Notes under the pieces: generated by a model
Database searches by the model: none
What the model was told of the DNA's origin: nothing
Seen by the model: only the letters and a program-made list of their open reading frames with translations
Shown: one piece after another, positions 26,309-34,765 of the stretch
Layout: the number at the start of each line of letters is the position of its first letter
How positions within the stretch are numbered: the stretch's first letter is position 1
Translations under genes and position numbers: made by a program
From: Sulfuricurvum sp. IAE1
GTDB lineage: Bacteria; Campylobacterota; Campylobacteria; Campylobacterales; Sulfurimonadaceae
Assembly: GCF_004347735.1 (NCBI RefSeq)
Contig: NZ_SLTI01000063.1
Coordinates: 124,001-188,000, forward strand
DNA length: 64,000 bases
Reading direction: 5' to 3'

Positions 26309-27067
26309 ATGCTCTACCTGGTAGAACATTTTTACTCCGTGCAGGGGGAGGGAAAATATACGGGACATCCGTCGATGTTTTTTCGCTTCGGAGGGTGCAA
26401 CCTGACCTGTGAGGGATTCGGGTGCACCGAAATCGCCCCGGACGGGAGCGAAGTGATCGGATGCGATACCGTATATGCCGTCGACCGAAAGGGATTCGGC
26501 GGGATGTGGATGGAGATCGAGGAACTCCAGACGCTGATCTGGATCATGAACGGCTACCGCCTTCCTCCCCATGTCGACGTCGTTTTGACCGGCGGGGAAC
26601 CGCTGGTGTACGCAAGCGAGCCGATTTTCGTTCAGTTTATCGAATACCTGGTGTCGCAGGGGCACCGTGTGACCTTCGAGACGAACGGGACGATCGCACC
26701 CGACTTCGGGCGCTACCCTTTTTACCGGGAAGCGACCTACGCCCTTTCGGTCAAGCTCTCCAACAGCGGCGAGCCCAAAGCCCGACGGGTCAGACCTGAG
26801 GCGATCACCGCGATTGTCGCCAATGCGAAAGAGTCGTTTTTCAAATTCACCGTCGACGAGCCTTCCTTGATGAACCACATCGAGACGGAGATCGACGAGA
26901 TCATCGCCGAATACCCCTTCACGCCCGTTTACTGCATGCCGCTGGGCGGTGACAAGGCGCATATCGAAGCCAACTGCGAATCGGTGATCGAGTTGTGCAA
27001 ACGCCGGGGATTCATCTATTCCGATCGTCTCCATATCCGTATCTGGGATCAGAATCACGGGGTATAA
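26309..27067 (+). CDS. queE: 7-carboxy-7-deazaguanine synthase
   Basis: 252 residues from the ATG at 26309, one base after the moaA stop. The opening YLVEHFYSVQGEGKYTGHPS and later LTGGEPLV and FETNGT are typical of QueE. The cluster cysteines are C30, C34 and C39 (CNLTCEGFGC), so the third ligand is two residues further away than in the canonical CxxxCxxC. It catalyses the ring contraction of carboxytetrahydropterin in the queuosine pathway and works with QueD encoded next. A long insertion after the cluster (40-75) is also present. Confidence 0.9.
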   Translation: MLYLVEHFYSVQGEGKYTGHPSMFFRFGGCNLTCEGFGCTEIAPDGSEVIGCDTVYAVDRKGFGGMWMEIEELQTLIWIMNGYRLPPHVDVVLTGGEPLVYASEPIFVQFIEYLVSQGHRVTFETNGTIAPDFGRYPFYREATYALSVKLSNSGEPKARRVRPEAITAIVANAKESFFKFTVDEPSLMNHIETEIDEIIAEYPFTPVYCMPLGGDKAHIEANCESVIELCKRRGFIYSDRLHIRIWDQNHGV

Positions 27068-27068
27068 T
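27063..27068 (+). promoter_or_regulatory. Possible -10 element for queD
   Basis: TATAAT overlaps the queE stop codon and lies 52 bases before the queD start. No clear -35. It may give queD its own transcript. Confidence 0.35.
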
Positions 27069-27120
27069 ATCGAGATTACTTGAGGTCGGAACAGGTGACC
27101 TCAAAAGGCAGTGACCCATC

Positions 27121-27702
27121 ATGATTATCCGTAAACTTTTCAAATTCGAAAACGCCCACATCGTCCGAGGTTGTTCCACGCAGCGTTGCCGCGCCTCGAT
27201 CCACGGCCATTCGTACAAGGTCGAAGTGCTGTTCGAATCCAAATACCTCGACCGGGGGCAGATGGTGTACGATTTCGGCCTGATGAAGCAGGGGATGAAA
27301 GAGCTGATTGATAGTTTCGATCATGCCGTGGCGATCTGGGATGCGGATCACACCGAATACATCGACGCGATGAAAGAGTATTCGGCACGGTGGGTCCTCC
27401 TCCCCGTTTCCCCTTCCTGCGAGCAGTTTGCGCGGGTCATTTTCCTGATGATCGACCGTTTGCTCTGTTCCACCCACATGATTAACGGTGAGCGCGGGGT
27501 AAGGCTGCACAGCGTCATCGTACACGAAACCGACACGGGATACGCGCAGGCGTTCGAGGAGGACGCTTATTCGGAATGGATGGGGACGATTGCGCTCGAT
27601 GCAATCCGTTTCAGCAAAGAGGTGCGCGAGGGGTGGAGCGATCCGCAACTGTGGGAAAAGGTCCTCAACGGCGATATCTTCGTCAACCCCGATACCGTTT
27701 AA
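27121..27702 (+). CDS. queD: 6-carboxy-5,6,7,8-tetrahydropterin synthase
   Basis: 193 residues. Zinc histidines: one in ENAHIV near residue 13 and two in SIHGHSYKVEV. The catalytic Cys lies in RGCSTQRC. Later blocks YDFGLMKQ and SFDHAV match the family. It is longer than the 120-residue minimal QueD, with an extra C-terminal part. The product feeds QueE for queuosine synthesis. It ends tail to tail with moeA, the two stop codons overlapping by four bases. Confidence 0.9.
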   Translation: MIIRKLFKFENAHIVRGCSTQRCRASIHGHSYKVEVLFESKYLDRGQMVYDFGLMKQGMKELIDSFDHAVAIWDADHTEYIDAMKEYSARWVLLPVSPSCEQFARVIFLMIDRLLCSTHMINGERGVRLHSVIVHETDTGYAQAFEEDAYSEWMGTIALDAIRFSKEVREGWSDPQLWEKVLNGDIFVNPDTV

Positions 27703-28916
27703 ACGGTAATCAAAGAGTTTTTTTCGAAAGCGCTGAAGGGCCAGCGTGTGGGGATCACTTTGACTTCCGAGCCTTTTTCCAGCCTTTCGAGTGCGGCATC
27801 GACCATCACATAGGCGTTGGCGCGTGAAAGAGGGAGGACCATTCCGGGACCGAACTTCGGGCTCGGGGTGAACGATTCCCCGTCGTACCACCCCGGGATC
27901 AGCGCCCTTCGCCCTTTTTTGACGCGGAAATCTTCTCCCATTTTCGCCGCAAGGGCAGAGAGGTATTTGTCCCCCCGACCGCTTAGTGCAAGAATGGCAC
28001 TCTGGGCGAAGAGTTCGAAACACAGCGCCGCGGCCAGGGGATTGCCCGGGAGATTGAGGACCAGCGTCGAGCCGATCCGTCCGAACGTCGTCGGTTTTCC
28101 GGGTTTGATGTCGACTGATTCGAAAGCGCTCTCAAATCCCAGTGAGGCGAACGCCTCTTTGGTATAGTCGGCATCGCCGACGCTGACGCCTCCGGAGGTG
28201 ATGATGAAATCGGCACGCAGCGCGCTGCGGATGTGTTCACGGATCGATTCGAGCGTATCCTGGGCGGTGCCGGTAAAAATAACGTCACATCCCAGCTCCC
28301 GTGCCCGTGCGGCGAAAGTGGGGGTGTTGGTATTGTAAAGCTGTCCCGCACCGACGCTTTCGTAATGCATTTTCAGCTCGTTGCCCGAAGAGAAAAGGGC
28401 AATACGGGGACGGCGGAAAAGGCGTACGTGCGTAATCCCCTGCGACGCCAGTAACGCGATGTGGTGAGCGTGCAGCAGCGTGCCGGACTCGAGCAGCACC
28501 ATCCCTTTTTCGATGTCTTCGCCGCGAAGGCGGATGTGTTGGGAAGGGCGGATCGAAGTGGGGAGGGTGACGCGCCCTTCTTCCAGTTGAACCTCCTCGA
28601 CGGGAACGATAGCCTCGCATCCTTGCGGAATGCGCGCACCCGTCATGATCCGGATGCACTGGTCTTCGACCATGCGGATCTCTTCTTGATCGCCGGCAAA
28701 GATGGTGCACGACTGGGTGAGGGTTTTCCCCGCATCTTCCACCCGTACGGCATAGCCGTCCATCGCCGAGTTGTCAAAAGCGGGGAGGGGATACGCGGCG
28801 CTGACCTCTTGTGCCAGAACCCGGTGAACGGCGTTTTCGATCGGCTCGATTTCGCTTTCGAGCGGATGGGAAAGCGCGTAAATTTTTTCGAGCGCCTCTT
28901 CTACGCTGATCGCCAT
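27699..28916 (-). CDS. moeA: Molybdopterin molybdenumtransferase
   Basis: 405 residues from the ATG at 28916, which has AAGGAGG seven bases upstream; an 11-residue extension to 28949 is unlikely. Family blocks: PLPAFDNSAMDGYAV near 40-55, IMTGARIPQGCEAIVPVE, SSGNEL, TSGGVSVGDADYTKEA and LPGNPLAAALCFELF. MoeA inserts molybdate into adenylated molybdopterin. A single full-length copy lies near moaA but in opposite orientation. Confidence 0.93.
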   Translation of the reverse strand: MAISVEEALEKIYALSHPLESEIEPIENAVHRVLAQEVSAAYPLPAFDNSAMDGYAVRVEDAGKTLTQSCTIFAGDQEEIRMVEDQCIRIMTGARIPQGCEAIVPVEEVQLEEGRVTLPTSIRPSQHIRLRGEDIEKGMVLLESGTLLHAHHIALLASQGITHVRLFRRPRIALFSSGNELKMHYESVGAGQLYNTNTPTFAARARELGCDVIFTGTAQDTLESIREHIRSALRADFIITSGGVSVGDADYTKEAFASLGFESAFESVDIKPGKPTTFGRIGSTLVLNLPGNPLAAALCFELFAQSAILALSGRGDKYLSALAAKMGEDFRVKKGRRALIPGWYDGESFTPSPKFGPGMVLPLSRANAYVMVDAALERLEKGSEVKVIPTRWPFSAFEKNSLITV

Positions 28917-28993
28917 GGTGCCTCCTTCAAAACGGCGTGCGGATCGCACGGTCGCGGTTTTAAAAATGATAGACGATTATAGGCAAATTAAGG

Positions 28994-28999
28994 TAAAAT
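28994..28999 (+). promoter_or_regulatory. Possible -10 element for the membrane protein-rsmE unit
   Basis: TAAAAT in AAGGTAAAATCC, 8 bases before the ATG at 29007. If used, the transcript would have almost no leader. Confidence 0.3.
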
Positions 29000-29006
29000 C
29001 CCCTTT

Positions 29007-29420
29007 ATGGAAGCTATGTATGCAGCGGGATTGAATATCCACTATTTCGGGGTCATTGTGCTGATGGGGGTCGTCCTCTTCAATATCGTCATGCTCGCCT
29101 TGTCGCAGCAGGTGGTTCGCTACGCGAAGCGGATGCGGATCGTGATGCCCATATCGGCATCCCTGATCGCCCTGATCCTTTTTACGGGGGCGGTGATGAT
29201 GGCGGCCAAGCAGTTGGCGTTTAACGCTTCGAACGTGGCGATGATCGCCGTCGCCGTCGTCATGATCGTGCTGGAAGCCAAGCGCTACAAAACCCTTAAA
29301 CGCCGGACCGACATTTCGAAGGAAGGGGCGTTTGAAGGTTACAAAGCCAAAGCGTTCCGTTTTCTGGGGATCGAGATGGCGCTGCTGGGACTGATGACGG
29401 GATGGATGGTGGCACTGTGA
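29007..29420 (+). CDS. Small integral membrane protein
   Basis: 137 residues with four hydrophobic segments (about 8-30, 46-67, 73-90 and 118-136) and a basic loop (EAKRYKTLKRRTD). No transport or catalytic motif is recognised. The stop overlaps the proposed GTG start of rsmE, so the two are co-translated, but a functional link is not evident. It resembles the many four-helix uncharacterised proteins of Campylobacterota. Confidence 0.6.
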   Translation: MEAMYAAGLNIHYFGVIVLMGVVLFNIVMLALSQQVVRYAKRMRIVMPISASLIALILFTGAVMMAAKQLAFNASNVAMIAVAVVMIVLEAKRYKTLKRRTDISKEGAFEGYKAKAFRFLGIEMALLGLMTGWMVAL

Positions 29421-30079
29421 AATTTTTGCTCCATCCCGACGCGGGTGCGCCGGAGCTGAGCGTCAGCGGGGACGACTACAAATACCTGATCAAAGTCCGC
29501 CGTCACAAAAGCGGTGACCTGATCGCGTTTCGCAGCCGCAGGGCATTGCAAGAAGAGTTCCGTTACCGGTTGGAGAGAACGGAGGGAAAAAGCGCGTTGT
29601 TCCGTCTTGAAAGCCGAAGAGAAGCTCCGTGCGAGGCAACCCGAAAACTGCACATAGGGTGGTGCCTCGTGGACCCCAAAACGGTGGAAAAAACCCTTCC
29701 GATGCTGAGCGAATTGGGCGTCGGGACAATAACGTTCATCCATTGCCGCCGTTCGCAGCGCAATTTCCGCCTTGATTTCGAGCGGTTTGAGCGGATCTTG
29801 GAGAGCTCCATTATCCAGTGCGGCCGCACCTCCTTGATCGAATTGCGCGAGAGCCGCAGCCTCGGTGATTTTTTAAACGACCATCCGGATGCCGTTGTCA
29901 TGGATTTCGGCGGAGAGCCTTTGCGGGGAGACGAGGGGATCGACACCATCGTCATCGGTTGCGAAGGGGGATTCGACGACAGCGAACGAAAACTGTTTCG
30001 AAACATCCGTTCATTCGCGGTCCCGACCGTCCTGCGCTCCGAAACGGCGGCGGTGGCCGCTGCCGCGGCGCTGTTGTAA
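29417..30079 (+). CDS. rsmE: 16S rRNA (uracil1498-N3)-methyltransferase
   Basis: About 220 residues from the GTG at 29417, which gives the usual start [10 protein letters not shown]; an ATG at 29402 would add five residues. The SPOUT knot is readable: [17 protein letters not shown] near the C-terminus and [13 protein letters not shown] as the cofactor-binding helix. The N-terminal PUA-like domain precedes it. It methylates U1498 in the ribosomal decoding centre. Overlaps the upstream membrane protein gene by four bases. Confidence 0.88.
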   Translation: MKFLLHPDAGAPELSVSGDDYKYLIKVRRHKSGDLIAFRSRRALQEEFRYRLERTEGKSALFRLESRREAPCEATRKLHIGWCLVDPKTVEKTLPMLSELGVGTITFIHCRRSQRNFRLDFERFERILESSIIQCGRTSLIELRESRSLGDFLNDHPDAVVMDFGGEPLRGDEGIDTIVIGCEGGFDDSERKLFRNIRSFAVPTVLRSETAAVAAAAALL

Positions 30080-30096
30080 AAAAATCTTTTTTAAGA

Positions 30097-30102
30097 TATA
30101 AT
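30097..30102 (+). promoter_or_regulatory. -10 element of the rpmE promoter
   Basis: TATAAT following the T-rich CTTTTTTAAGA, immediately after rsmE and 85 bases before the rpmE ATG. Confidence 0.5.
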
Positions 30103-30186
30103 TCGCCTCCAAATCATCCGCCCCCGTACGGATGTAAAACTATACCGGCCGACGTACAACGACGTCGACCACCAAGGCATAACCTA

Positions 30187-30387
30187 ATGAAAAAAGATCT
30201 TCACCCTAACGTTGTCGAAGCAACGGTAAACTGCGCATGCGGCAACACGTTTAAAACAAAGAGCGTCAAAGAATCGATCCGTGTCGATATCTGCAACGAA
30301 TGCCACCCGTTCTACACCGGTTCTGAGCGTCAGGTCGACACTGCCGGACGTATCGATAAATTCAAAAAACGCTACTCGCTCAACTAA
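30187..30387 (+). CDS. rpmE: 50S ribosomal protein L31
   Basis: 66 residues. The four zinc-type cysteines are present (CACG, then CNEC), so this is the C+ form rather than the zinc-free paralogue. [19 protein letters not shown] is the normal N-terminus. Own promoter upstream and a hairpin downstream mark it as a single-gene unit. Confidence 0.95.
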   Translation: MKKDLHPNVVEATVNCACGNTFKTKSVKESIRVDICNECHPFYTGSERQVDTAGRIDKFKKRYSLN

Positions 30388-30398
30388 TCACCCAAGCT

Positions 30399-30425
30399 CC
30401 CCGGGGAATCCCCGAGGGGCCTTTT
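30399..30425 (+). terminator. Terminator after rpmE
   Basis: A GC stem of CCCCGGGG against CCCC(GA)GGGG around the loop AAT, followed by CCTTTTG. Twelve bases past the stop. Confidence 0.5.
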
Positions 30426-30472
30426 GCTCTCGCAATTACGCTTGCCTCTTTAAGGCAGAACCGGGAAGAACC

Positions 30473-31285
30473 ATGCTTTCACTTGTCCCCACTCCCATCG
30501 GAAACATTGCCGACATCACCCTTCGTACACTAGAAGCTCTCGCGCAGGCCGAGGTTTTATTGTGCGAAGATACCCGTGTGACGAAAAAACTTCTCCATTT
30601 CCTGAAGGAACGCTACAACCTGGCCATTGCGCAAGAGCAGCAGTTTGTCAGTCTCCACTCCCATAACGAAGCCGATTTTCTGGCGGGTTTGAGCCCCGAT
30701 TTTTTTGACCGCAACGTTGTCTACGTCAGCGATGCGGGGATGCCCGGCTTCAGCGATCCGGGGCAGATGCTCGTGCGCTATTGCATCGACAACGGGGTTG
30801 AGTACGACGTCCTTCCCGGAGCCAATGCCGCGCTGACGGCATTTGTCGCCAGCGGTTTCGTGGAGACGAAGATGCTGTTCGCGGGATTCCTTCCGCACAA
30901 AGGGAACGACCGTTCCGCCGCGTTGCAGGAGGCCCTTTTCAACGGCTATACCACGGTACTGTACGAAGCACCGACGCGGCTGGAAAAACTGCTGCGGGAG
31001 ATTTCCGCCGCCGCGCCGCTGCGGGAAGTTTTCCTGGCAAAGGAACTGACGAAAAAATTTCAGCGCTTTTACCGCGGCACCGCGGCCGAGCTGCTTGAGA
31101 GGATGGAAAAAGAGATCCGCGGGGAATGGGTCGTAGTGATCGGAGCCTCGGAGGGGAAAAGTTCGGCGCTGTGCGAAGCCGACATCCTCGCTCTCGACAT
31201 ACCCAAAAAAGCGGCATCGAAGCTGATTGCCCGGATAACGGGCGAAAATCCCAAAGAGTGTTATCAGCGACTCTTAAACACATAG
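30473..31285 (+). CDS. rsmI: 16S rRNA (cytidine1402-2'-O)-methyltransferase
   Basis: 270 residues from the ATG at 30473. The tetrapyrrole-methylase fold motifs are present: LVPTPIGNIADITLR at the start, CEDTRVTKKLL, SDAGMPGFSDPG and LPGANAALTAFVASG. It modifies C1402 in the P-site region of 16S rRNA. GGGAAGAACC precedes the start. A promoter-like TATAAT just past its end separates it from the next methyltransferase gene. Confidence 0.93.
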   Translation: MLSLVPTPIGNIADITLRTLEALAQAEVLLCEDTRVTKKLLHFLKERYNLAIAQEQQFVSLHSHNEADFLAGLSPDFFDRNVVYVSDAGMPGFSDPGQMLVRYCIDNGVEYDVLPGANAALTAFVASGFVETKMLFAGFLPHKGNDRSAALQEALFNGYTTVLYEAPTRLEKLLREISAAAPLREVFLAKELTKKFQRFYRGTAAELLERMEKEIRGEWVVVIGASEGKSSALCEADILALDIPKKAASKLIARITGENPKECYQRLLNT

Positions 31286-31288
31286 AGA

Positions 31289-31294
31289 TATAAT
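31289..31294 (+). promoter_or_regulatory. -10 element before rlmB
   Basis: TATAAT directly after the rsmI stop, 49 bases ahead of the rlmB ATG. The -35 region would lie in the rsmI 3' end. Confidence 0.45.
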
Positions 31295-31343
31295 AACCGT
31301 TAAAAAACATTTCAAGCCCGCGGGCACAAGCAAAGAGAGCAGA

Positions 31344-32021
31344 ATGCTTATTTACGGAAAACAGCCCGTATTCTACGCGCTGGAGCGCCATAAAGACCGG
31401 ATCAAGACCCTTTATCTGGCCAAAGAGATCGACAAAAAAGAGTACGGCGCCCTCATGAAAATGGGCTTCGAGATCAAGCGTATCCCTCCCAACGCCGCGC
31501 AGTCGATGGTGAAGGGGGGAAACCACCAGGGCTACATAGCCGATATCTCCCCGGTCGTTCCCTATGCCTCCCCGTTTCTCAAACGGTGCGATTTCGTGGT
31601 GGTGCTCAGCTCCATTACCGATGTCGGGAACATCGGTTCGCTGGTCCGCAGCGCGTATGCCCTCGGGGTCGATGCCCTTGTCATCTGCGGGATCAAAGAA
31701 CCCAATCTCGAGCCGATTATCCGTACCAGTACCGGGGCCGCGCTCGATTTGCCGCTGGTGATCGTGCACAACATCCATGATGTCATGCACGAACTCAAAC
31801 AGTCCAGATTTACCCTTTATGGGGCAATGATGGAAGGCAAGGACGTACGGGAAACGCGTTTTGCCCCCAAGCGGGCGCTGATCCTCGGAAACGAGGGCGA
31901 AGGGCTCAGCGGACGGGTTCAAAAAGGGCTGGATGAGGGGGTGTCGATCCGGATGGCACACGATTTTGATTCCCTGAACGTCGGCGTTGCCGGCGCAATT
32001 TTGATGGAGAGAATGCGATGA
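31344..32021 (+). CDS. rlmB: 23S rRNA 2'-O-methyltransferase, TrmH/RlmB family
   Basis: 225 residues. The N-terminal substrate-binding part (LIYGKQPVFYALERH) is that of RlmB. The SPOUT motifs are VGNIGSLVRSAYALGVD, LILGNEGEGLS and DSLNVGVAGAILMERM. RlmB methylates G2251 of 23S rRNA in the P loop. The stop overlaps the start of the next gene by four bases. Confidence 0.85.
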   Translation: MLIYGKQPVFYALERHKDRIKTLYLAKEIDKKEYGALMKMGFEIKRIPPNAAQSMVKGGNHQGYIADISPVVPYASPFLKRCDFVVVLSSITDVGNIGSLVRSAYALGVDALVICGIKEPNLEPIIRTSTGAALDLPLVIVHNIHDVMHELKQSRFTLYGAMMEGKDVRETRFAPKRALILGNEGEGLSGRVQKGLDEGVSIRMAHDFDSLNVGVAGAILMERMR

Positions 32022-32821
32022 GTAACTACAAAACGTTTGAAGATTTGCAGGCCCTTGGATCGGAAAAAATCCATGAAAGAACCCATATTTCACGGGATAA
32101 ACTTGCGCTGGTACTGGACAAAGCCTACGACAAGATCGGGCGGGTTCAGTTTATGGGATTTCTCTCGATTCTCGAACGCGAATACGATGTCAATCTCGAT
32201 CCGATCCGCGACGAGTATGACGCCTACCGCCAAGAACACGCCGAAGCGCTTGCCCCCAAAGCATCGGTAATCCTGCAGGCCCCTTCGAACGCCAAGCGAA
32301 AATGGCTGATCGCCGGTACCGTTGCGATCGCGCTGCTGGTCGGAGGAGGCTCATTTTTGCAGAGTTTCCTCTCCAACGAACCGCGCGAAGAGGTGATGAA
32401 GCTCACTTCGCTGGCGGTTGAAGCGGTCAAAGAAGCGGCCGAAACCAATACCAGCGTCGAAACCAACGCCACCACGGAGACGAACCGCAGCATCACGGCG
32501 GCCGAACACAATACGACCAAACCGCTTTCCCCGGCTTCGGCGGGAACGACTACCATCCTTCCGAAATACAAAGTATGGGTCGGCATGATCGACAAAGCCA
32601 CGGGTGCCAAAACCCAGAAAATCACGGGTGATCCGATTGTGATCGACACTTCCAAAGAGACGCTGCTTGTCCTTGGCCACGGAATGATCGAGATCGAGAC
32701 GGCGGGCGAAAAACAGCAACTCAAAGAGAAAAATACGGTCCATTTCTGCGTTGAGAACGGTGCGCTCAAACAGATCCGCCAAAGTGAATTCATGGAACGC
32801 AACGGCGGGAAGAACTGGTAA
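32018..32821 (+). CDS. Bitopic membrane protein, RodZ-like layout
   Basis: 267 residues. Residues 1-90 are cytoplasmic and helical, 94-113 form one membrane helix (WLIAGTVAIALLVGGGSFL), then a Thr/Ala/Glu-rich linker (about 135-180) and a periplasmic beta-rich domain (185-255). This layout is that of RodZ, the MreB-linked shape protein, but the N-terminus does not show a clear Cro-type helix-turn-helix, so the name is not claimed. Coupled to rlmB by a four-base overlap and followed 11 bases later by a secreted protein. Confidence 0.55.
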   Translation: MSNYKTFEDLQALGSEKIHERTHISRDKLALVLDKAYDKIGRVQFMGFLSILEREYDVNLDPIRDEYDAYRQEHAEALAPKASVILQAPSNAKRKWLIAGTVAIALLVGGGSFLQSFLSNEPREEVMKLTSLAVEAVKEAAETNTSVETNATTETNRSITAAEHNTTKPLSPASAGTTTILPKYKVWVGMIDKATGAKTQKITGDPIVIDTSKETLLVLGHGMIEIETAGEKQQLKEKNTVHFCVENGALKQIRQSEFMERNGGKNW

Positions 32822-32832
32822 GGAAGATTACG

Positions 32833-33471
32833 GTGCGTTTCGCGGCCTTGTTGCTCCTTGCCCCGCTGCTCTCTTTCGCGGCGAATCCCGCGCGCATCCA
32901 GGCACGAATAGTTTTCGAGGGGGAGCCCGCCGTTGCGCTTAAAACGCTTCAGAACGGTTTTAGCGCCGTCGGATACCGTTTGGACGTACGGAGTTTCAGT
33001 GTCCGGAACAAAGAGGGCGAGATTTCGGGCGAAGCGCACGGGATCCGTCCCTTCGACGCGGCGGCATTTGCTGAAAACATGGCCGAGGAGGGGGTTTCGG
33101 TTCTCAACGAGGGATCATCCAAAGGGGTGTTCAAGATTCGCATGAATGCCCGAAACGGTATCTGGAACGTTCCCCTGATCGCCCCCGAAGAGGGAGCGCA
33201 GCTGGAACGTTCGGCCATCCCGCAATGGTTCGGGGTGGAAGCGGGACAGACGATCCGCATCGAATCCCCCTATGTCGGGAAATGGTATCCCGACGTCGCT
33301 GTTCTTGATGCGTCGATGCAGGTGCTGTATTCCGTACGGTCGGAAGTCCCGAAAGAGGAATACGCCTTTGATCTTCCCCCCGGAGCCCGTTATCTTAAAG
33401 TTTCCAATACCTGGGGAATGAAAGCGCTTCGGGAAGGGACGTGGGTCGAGTCCAAATCGCCCGGCCGCTAA
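32833..33471 (+). CDS. Secreted protein of unknown function
   Basis: 212 residues from a GTG at 32833 with AAGGAAG upstream. Signal peptide RFAALLLLAPLLSFAA. The mature part repeats a strand-rich pattern (ARIVFEGEPAVALKTLQ and later SPYVGKWYPDVAVLDASMQVLY), with no cysteine pair and no known motif. Its position after the bitopic protein suggests an envelope role, which is inference only. Confidence 0.5.
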   Translation: MRFAALLLLAPLLSFAANPARIQARIVFEGEPAVALKTLQNGFSAVGYRLDVRSFSVRNKEGEISGEAHGIRPFDAAAFAENMAEEGVSVLNEGSSKGVFKIRMNARNGIWNVPLIAPEEGAQLERSAIPQWFGVEAGQTIRIESPYVGKWYPDVAVLDASMQVLYSVRSEVPKEEYAFDLPPGARYLKVSNTWGMKALREGTWVESKSPGR

Positions 33472-33541
33472 GTCTTGAATTATAGATAAACTAAGCCTCT
33501 TATGCTAAAATGGCGCAATTTTTTATGCACAGGTTGTAGCC

Positions 33542-34765
33542 ATGTTTGATGAAATCCAATTCGACCGGATTAAACGCCTTCCCAAATATGTATTTGCCGA
33601 AGTAAACGAACTGAAAATGGCGCGTCGCCGCGCCGGCGCCGACGTCATCGATTTTAGTATGGGGAACCCCGACGGAGACACCCCCGAGCACATCAGAGAG
33701 AAACTGATCGAATCGGCCCAAAAAACGAAAACGCACGGCTATTCGGTCTCCAAAGGTATTCCCAAACTGCGTCAGGCGATCTGCGACTGGTACAAACGCC
33801 GCTACGACGTCGATCTCGACCCCGAAACCGAAGCGGTCGCGACGATGGGTTCCAAAGAGGGTTACGCCCACCTGGCATACGCGATCACCAACCCCGGCGA
33901 CGTCGTCGTCGTCCCCGATCCGACCTATCCGATCCATTCATATGCGTTTATCCTCGCCGGCGGTAACGTACAGAAAATGGAACTGCCCTTCGACGAAGAC
34001 TACAAAGTGGACGAAGACCTCTTTTTCGAGCGTCTGGAGCAGGCGTTTCACGTCTCTTTCCCCAAGCCCAAATACGTCGTCGTCAATTTCCCGCACAATC
34101 CAACGACCGCGACCGTGACGCCCGCGTTTTACACCCGTATCGTCGAGATGGCCAAGCGCGAGCGTTTTTACATCATCAGCGACATCGCTTACGGCGATAT
34201 TACGTTTGACGGCTACGCAACCCCTTCGATTCTTGCGGTTCCGGGAGCAAAAGACGTCGCGGTCGAGAGTTTCACCCTCTCCAAAAGCTATAACATGGCG
34301 GGGTGGCGCGTCGGTTTCTTCGTCGGAAACCCAAAACTGATCGGCGCGTTGCAGAAAATCAAAAGCTGGCTGGATTACGGGATGTTTACCCCGATCCAGG
34401 TTGCGGCGACCGTCGCGTTGCAGGGAGATCAGAGCTGCGTCAAGGAGATCGTGGAAAAATACGATCATCGCCAGGATGTCCTGCTCGAAGCGTTTAACCG
34501 CGCCGGGTGGCCGATCCGCCGTAATCAGTCGTCGATGTTCGTCTGGGCCCGCATTCCCGAATGTGCCCGCCATATGGGAAGCCTTGAATTCTCCAAACGT
34601 CTCCTCGTCGAAGCGAACGTCGCGGTGGCTCCGGGGATCGGATTCGGCGATTACGGCGACGAGTACGTCCGTATTGCGTTGATCGAAAACGACAAACGGA
34701 TCCGCCAGGCGGCGAAAAACATCAAGCATTTTCTCCAGTCGCTGGGCTGCAAGGGTGGCGAGTGA
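33542..34765 (+). CDS. Class I PLP-dependent aminotransferase (AlaC/LL-DAP aminotransferase-like)
   Basis: 407 residues. PLP lysine in FTLSKSYNMAGWRVG. Other fold-type I blocks: FSMGNPDGDTP, HGYSVSKGIPKLRQAI, VVPDPTYPIHSYA, VVNFPHNPTTAT and ISDIAYGDITFDG. The family includes glutamate-pyruvate aminotransferase AlaC and enzymes annotated as LL-diaminopimelate aminotransferase; sequence alone does not settle which. Next to homoserine dehydrogenase (four-base overlap), which favours an amino-acid biosynthetic role. An extended -10 (TGCTAAAAT) at 33503-33511 may drive both genes. Confidence 0.85.
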   Translation: MFDEIQFDRIKRLPKYVFAEVNELKMARRRAGADVIDFSMGNPDGDTPEHIREKLIESAQKTKTHGYSVSKGIPKLRQAICDWYKRRYDVDLDPETEAVATMGSKEGYAHLAYAITNPGDVVVVPDPTYPIHSYAFILAGGNVQKMELPFDEDYKVDEDLFFERLEQAFHVSFPKPKYVVVNFPHNPTTATVTPAFYTRIVEMAKRERFYIISDIAYGDITFDGYATPSILAVPGAKDVAVESFTLSKSYNMAGWRVGFFVGNPKLIGALQKIKSWLDYGMFTPIQVAATVALQGDQSCVKEIVEKYDHRQDVLLEAFNRAGWPIRRNQSSMFVWARIPECARHMGSLEFSKRLLVEANVAVAPGIGFGDYGDEYVRIALIENDKRIRQAAKNIKHFLQSLGCKGGE

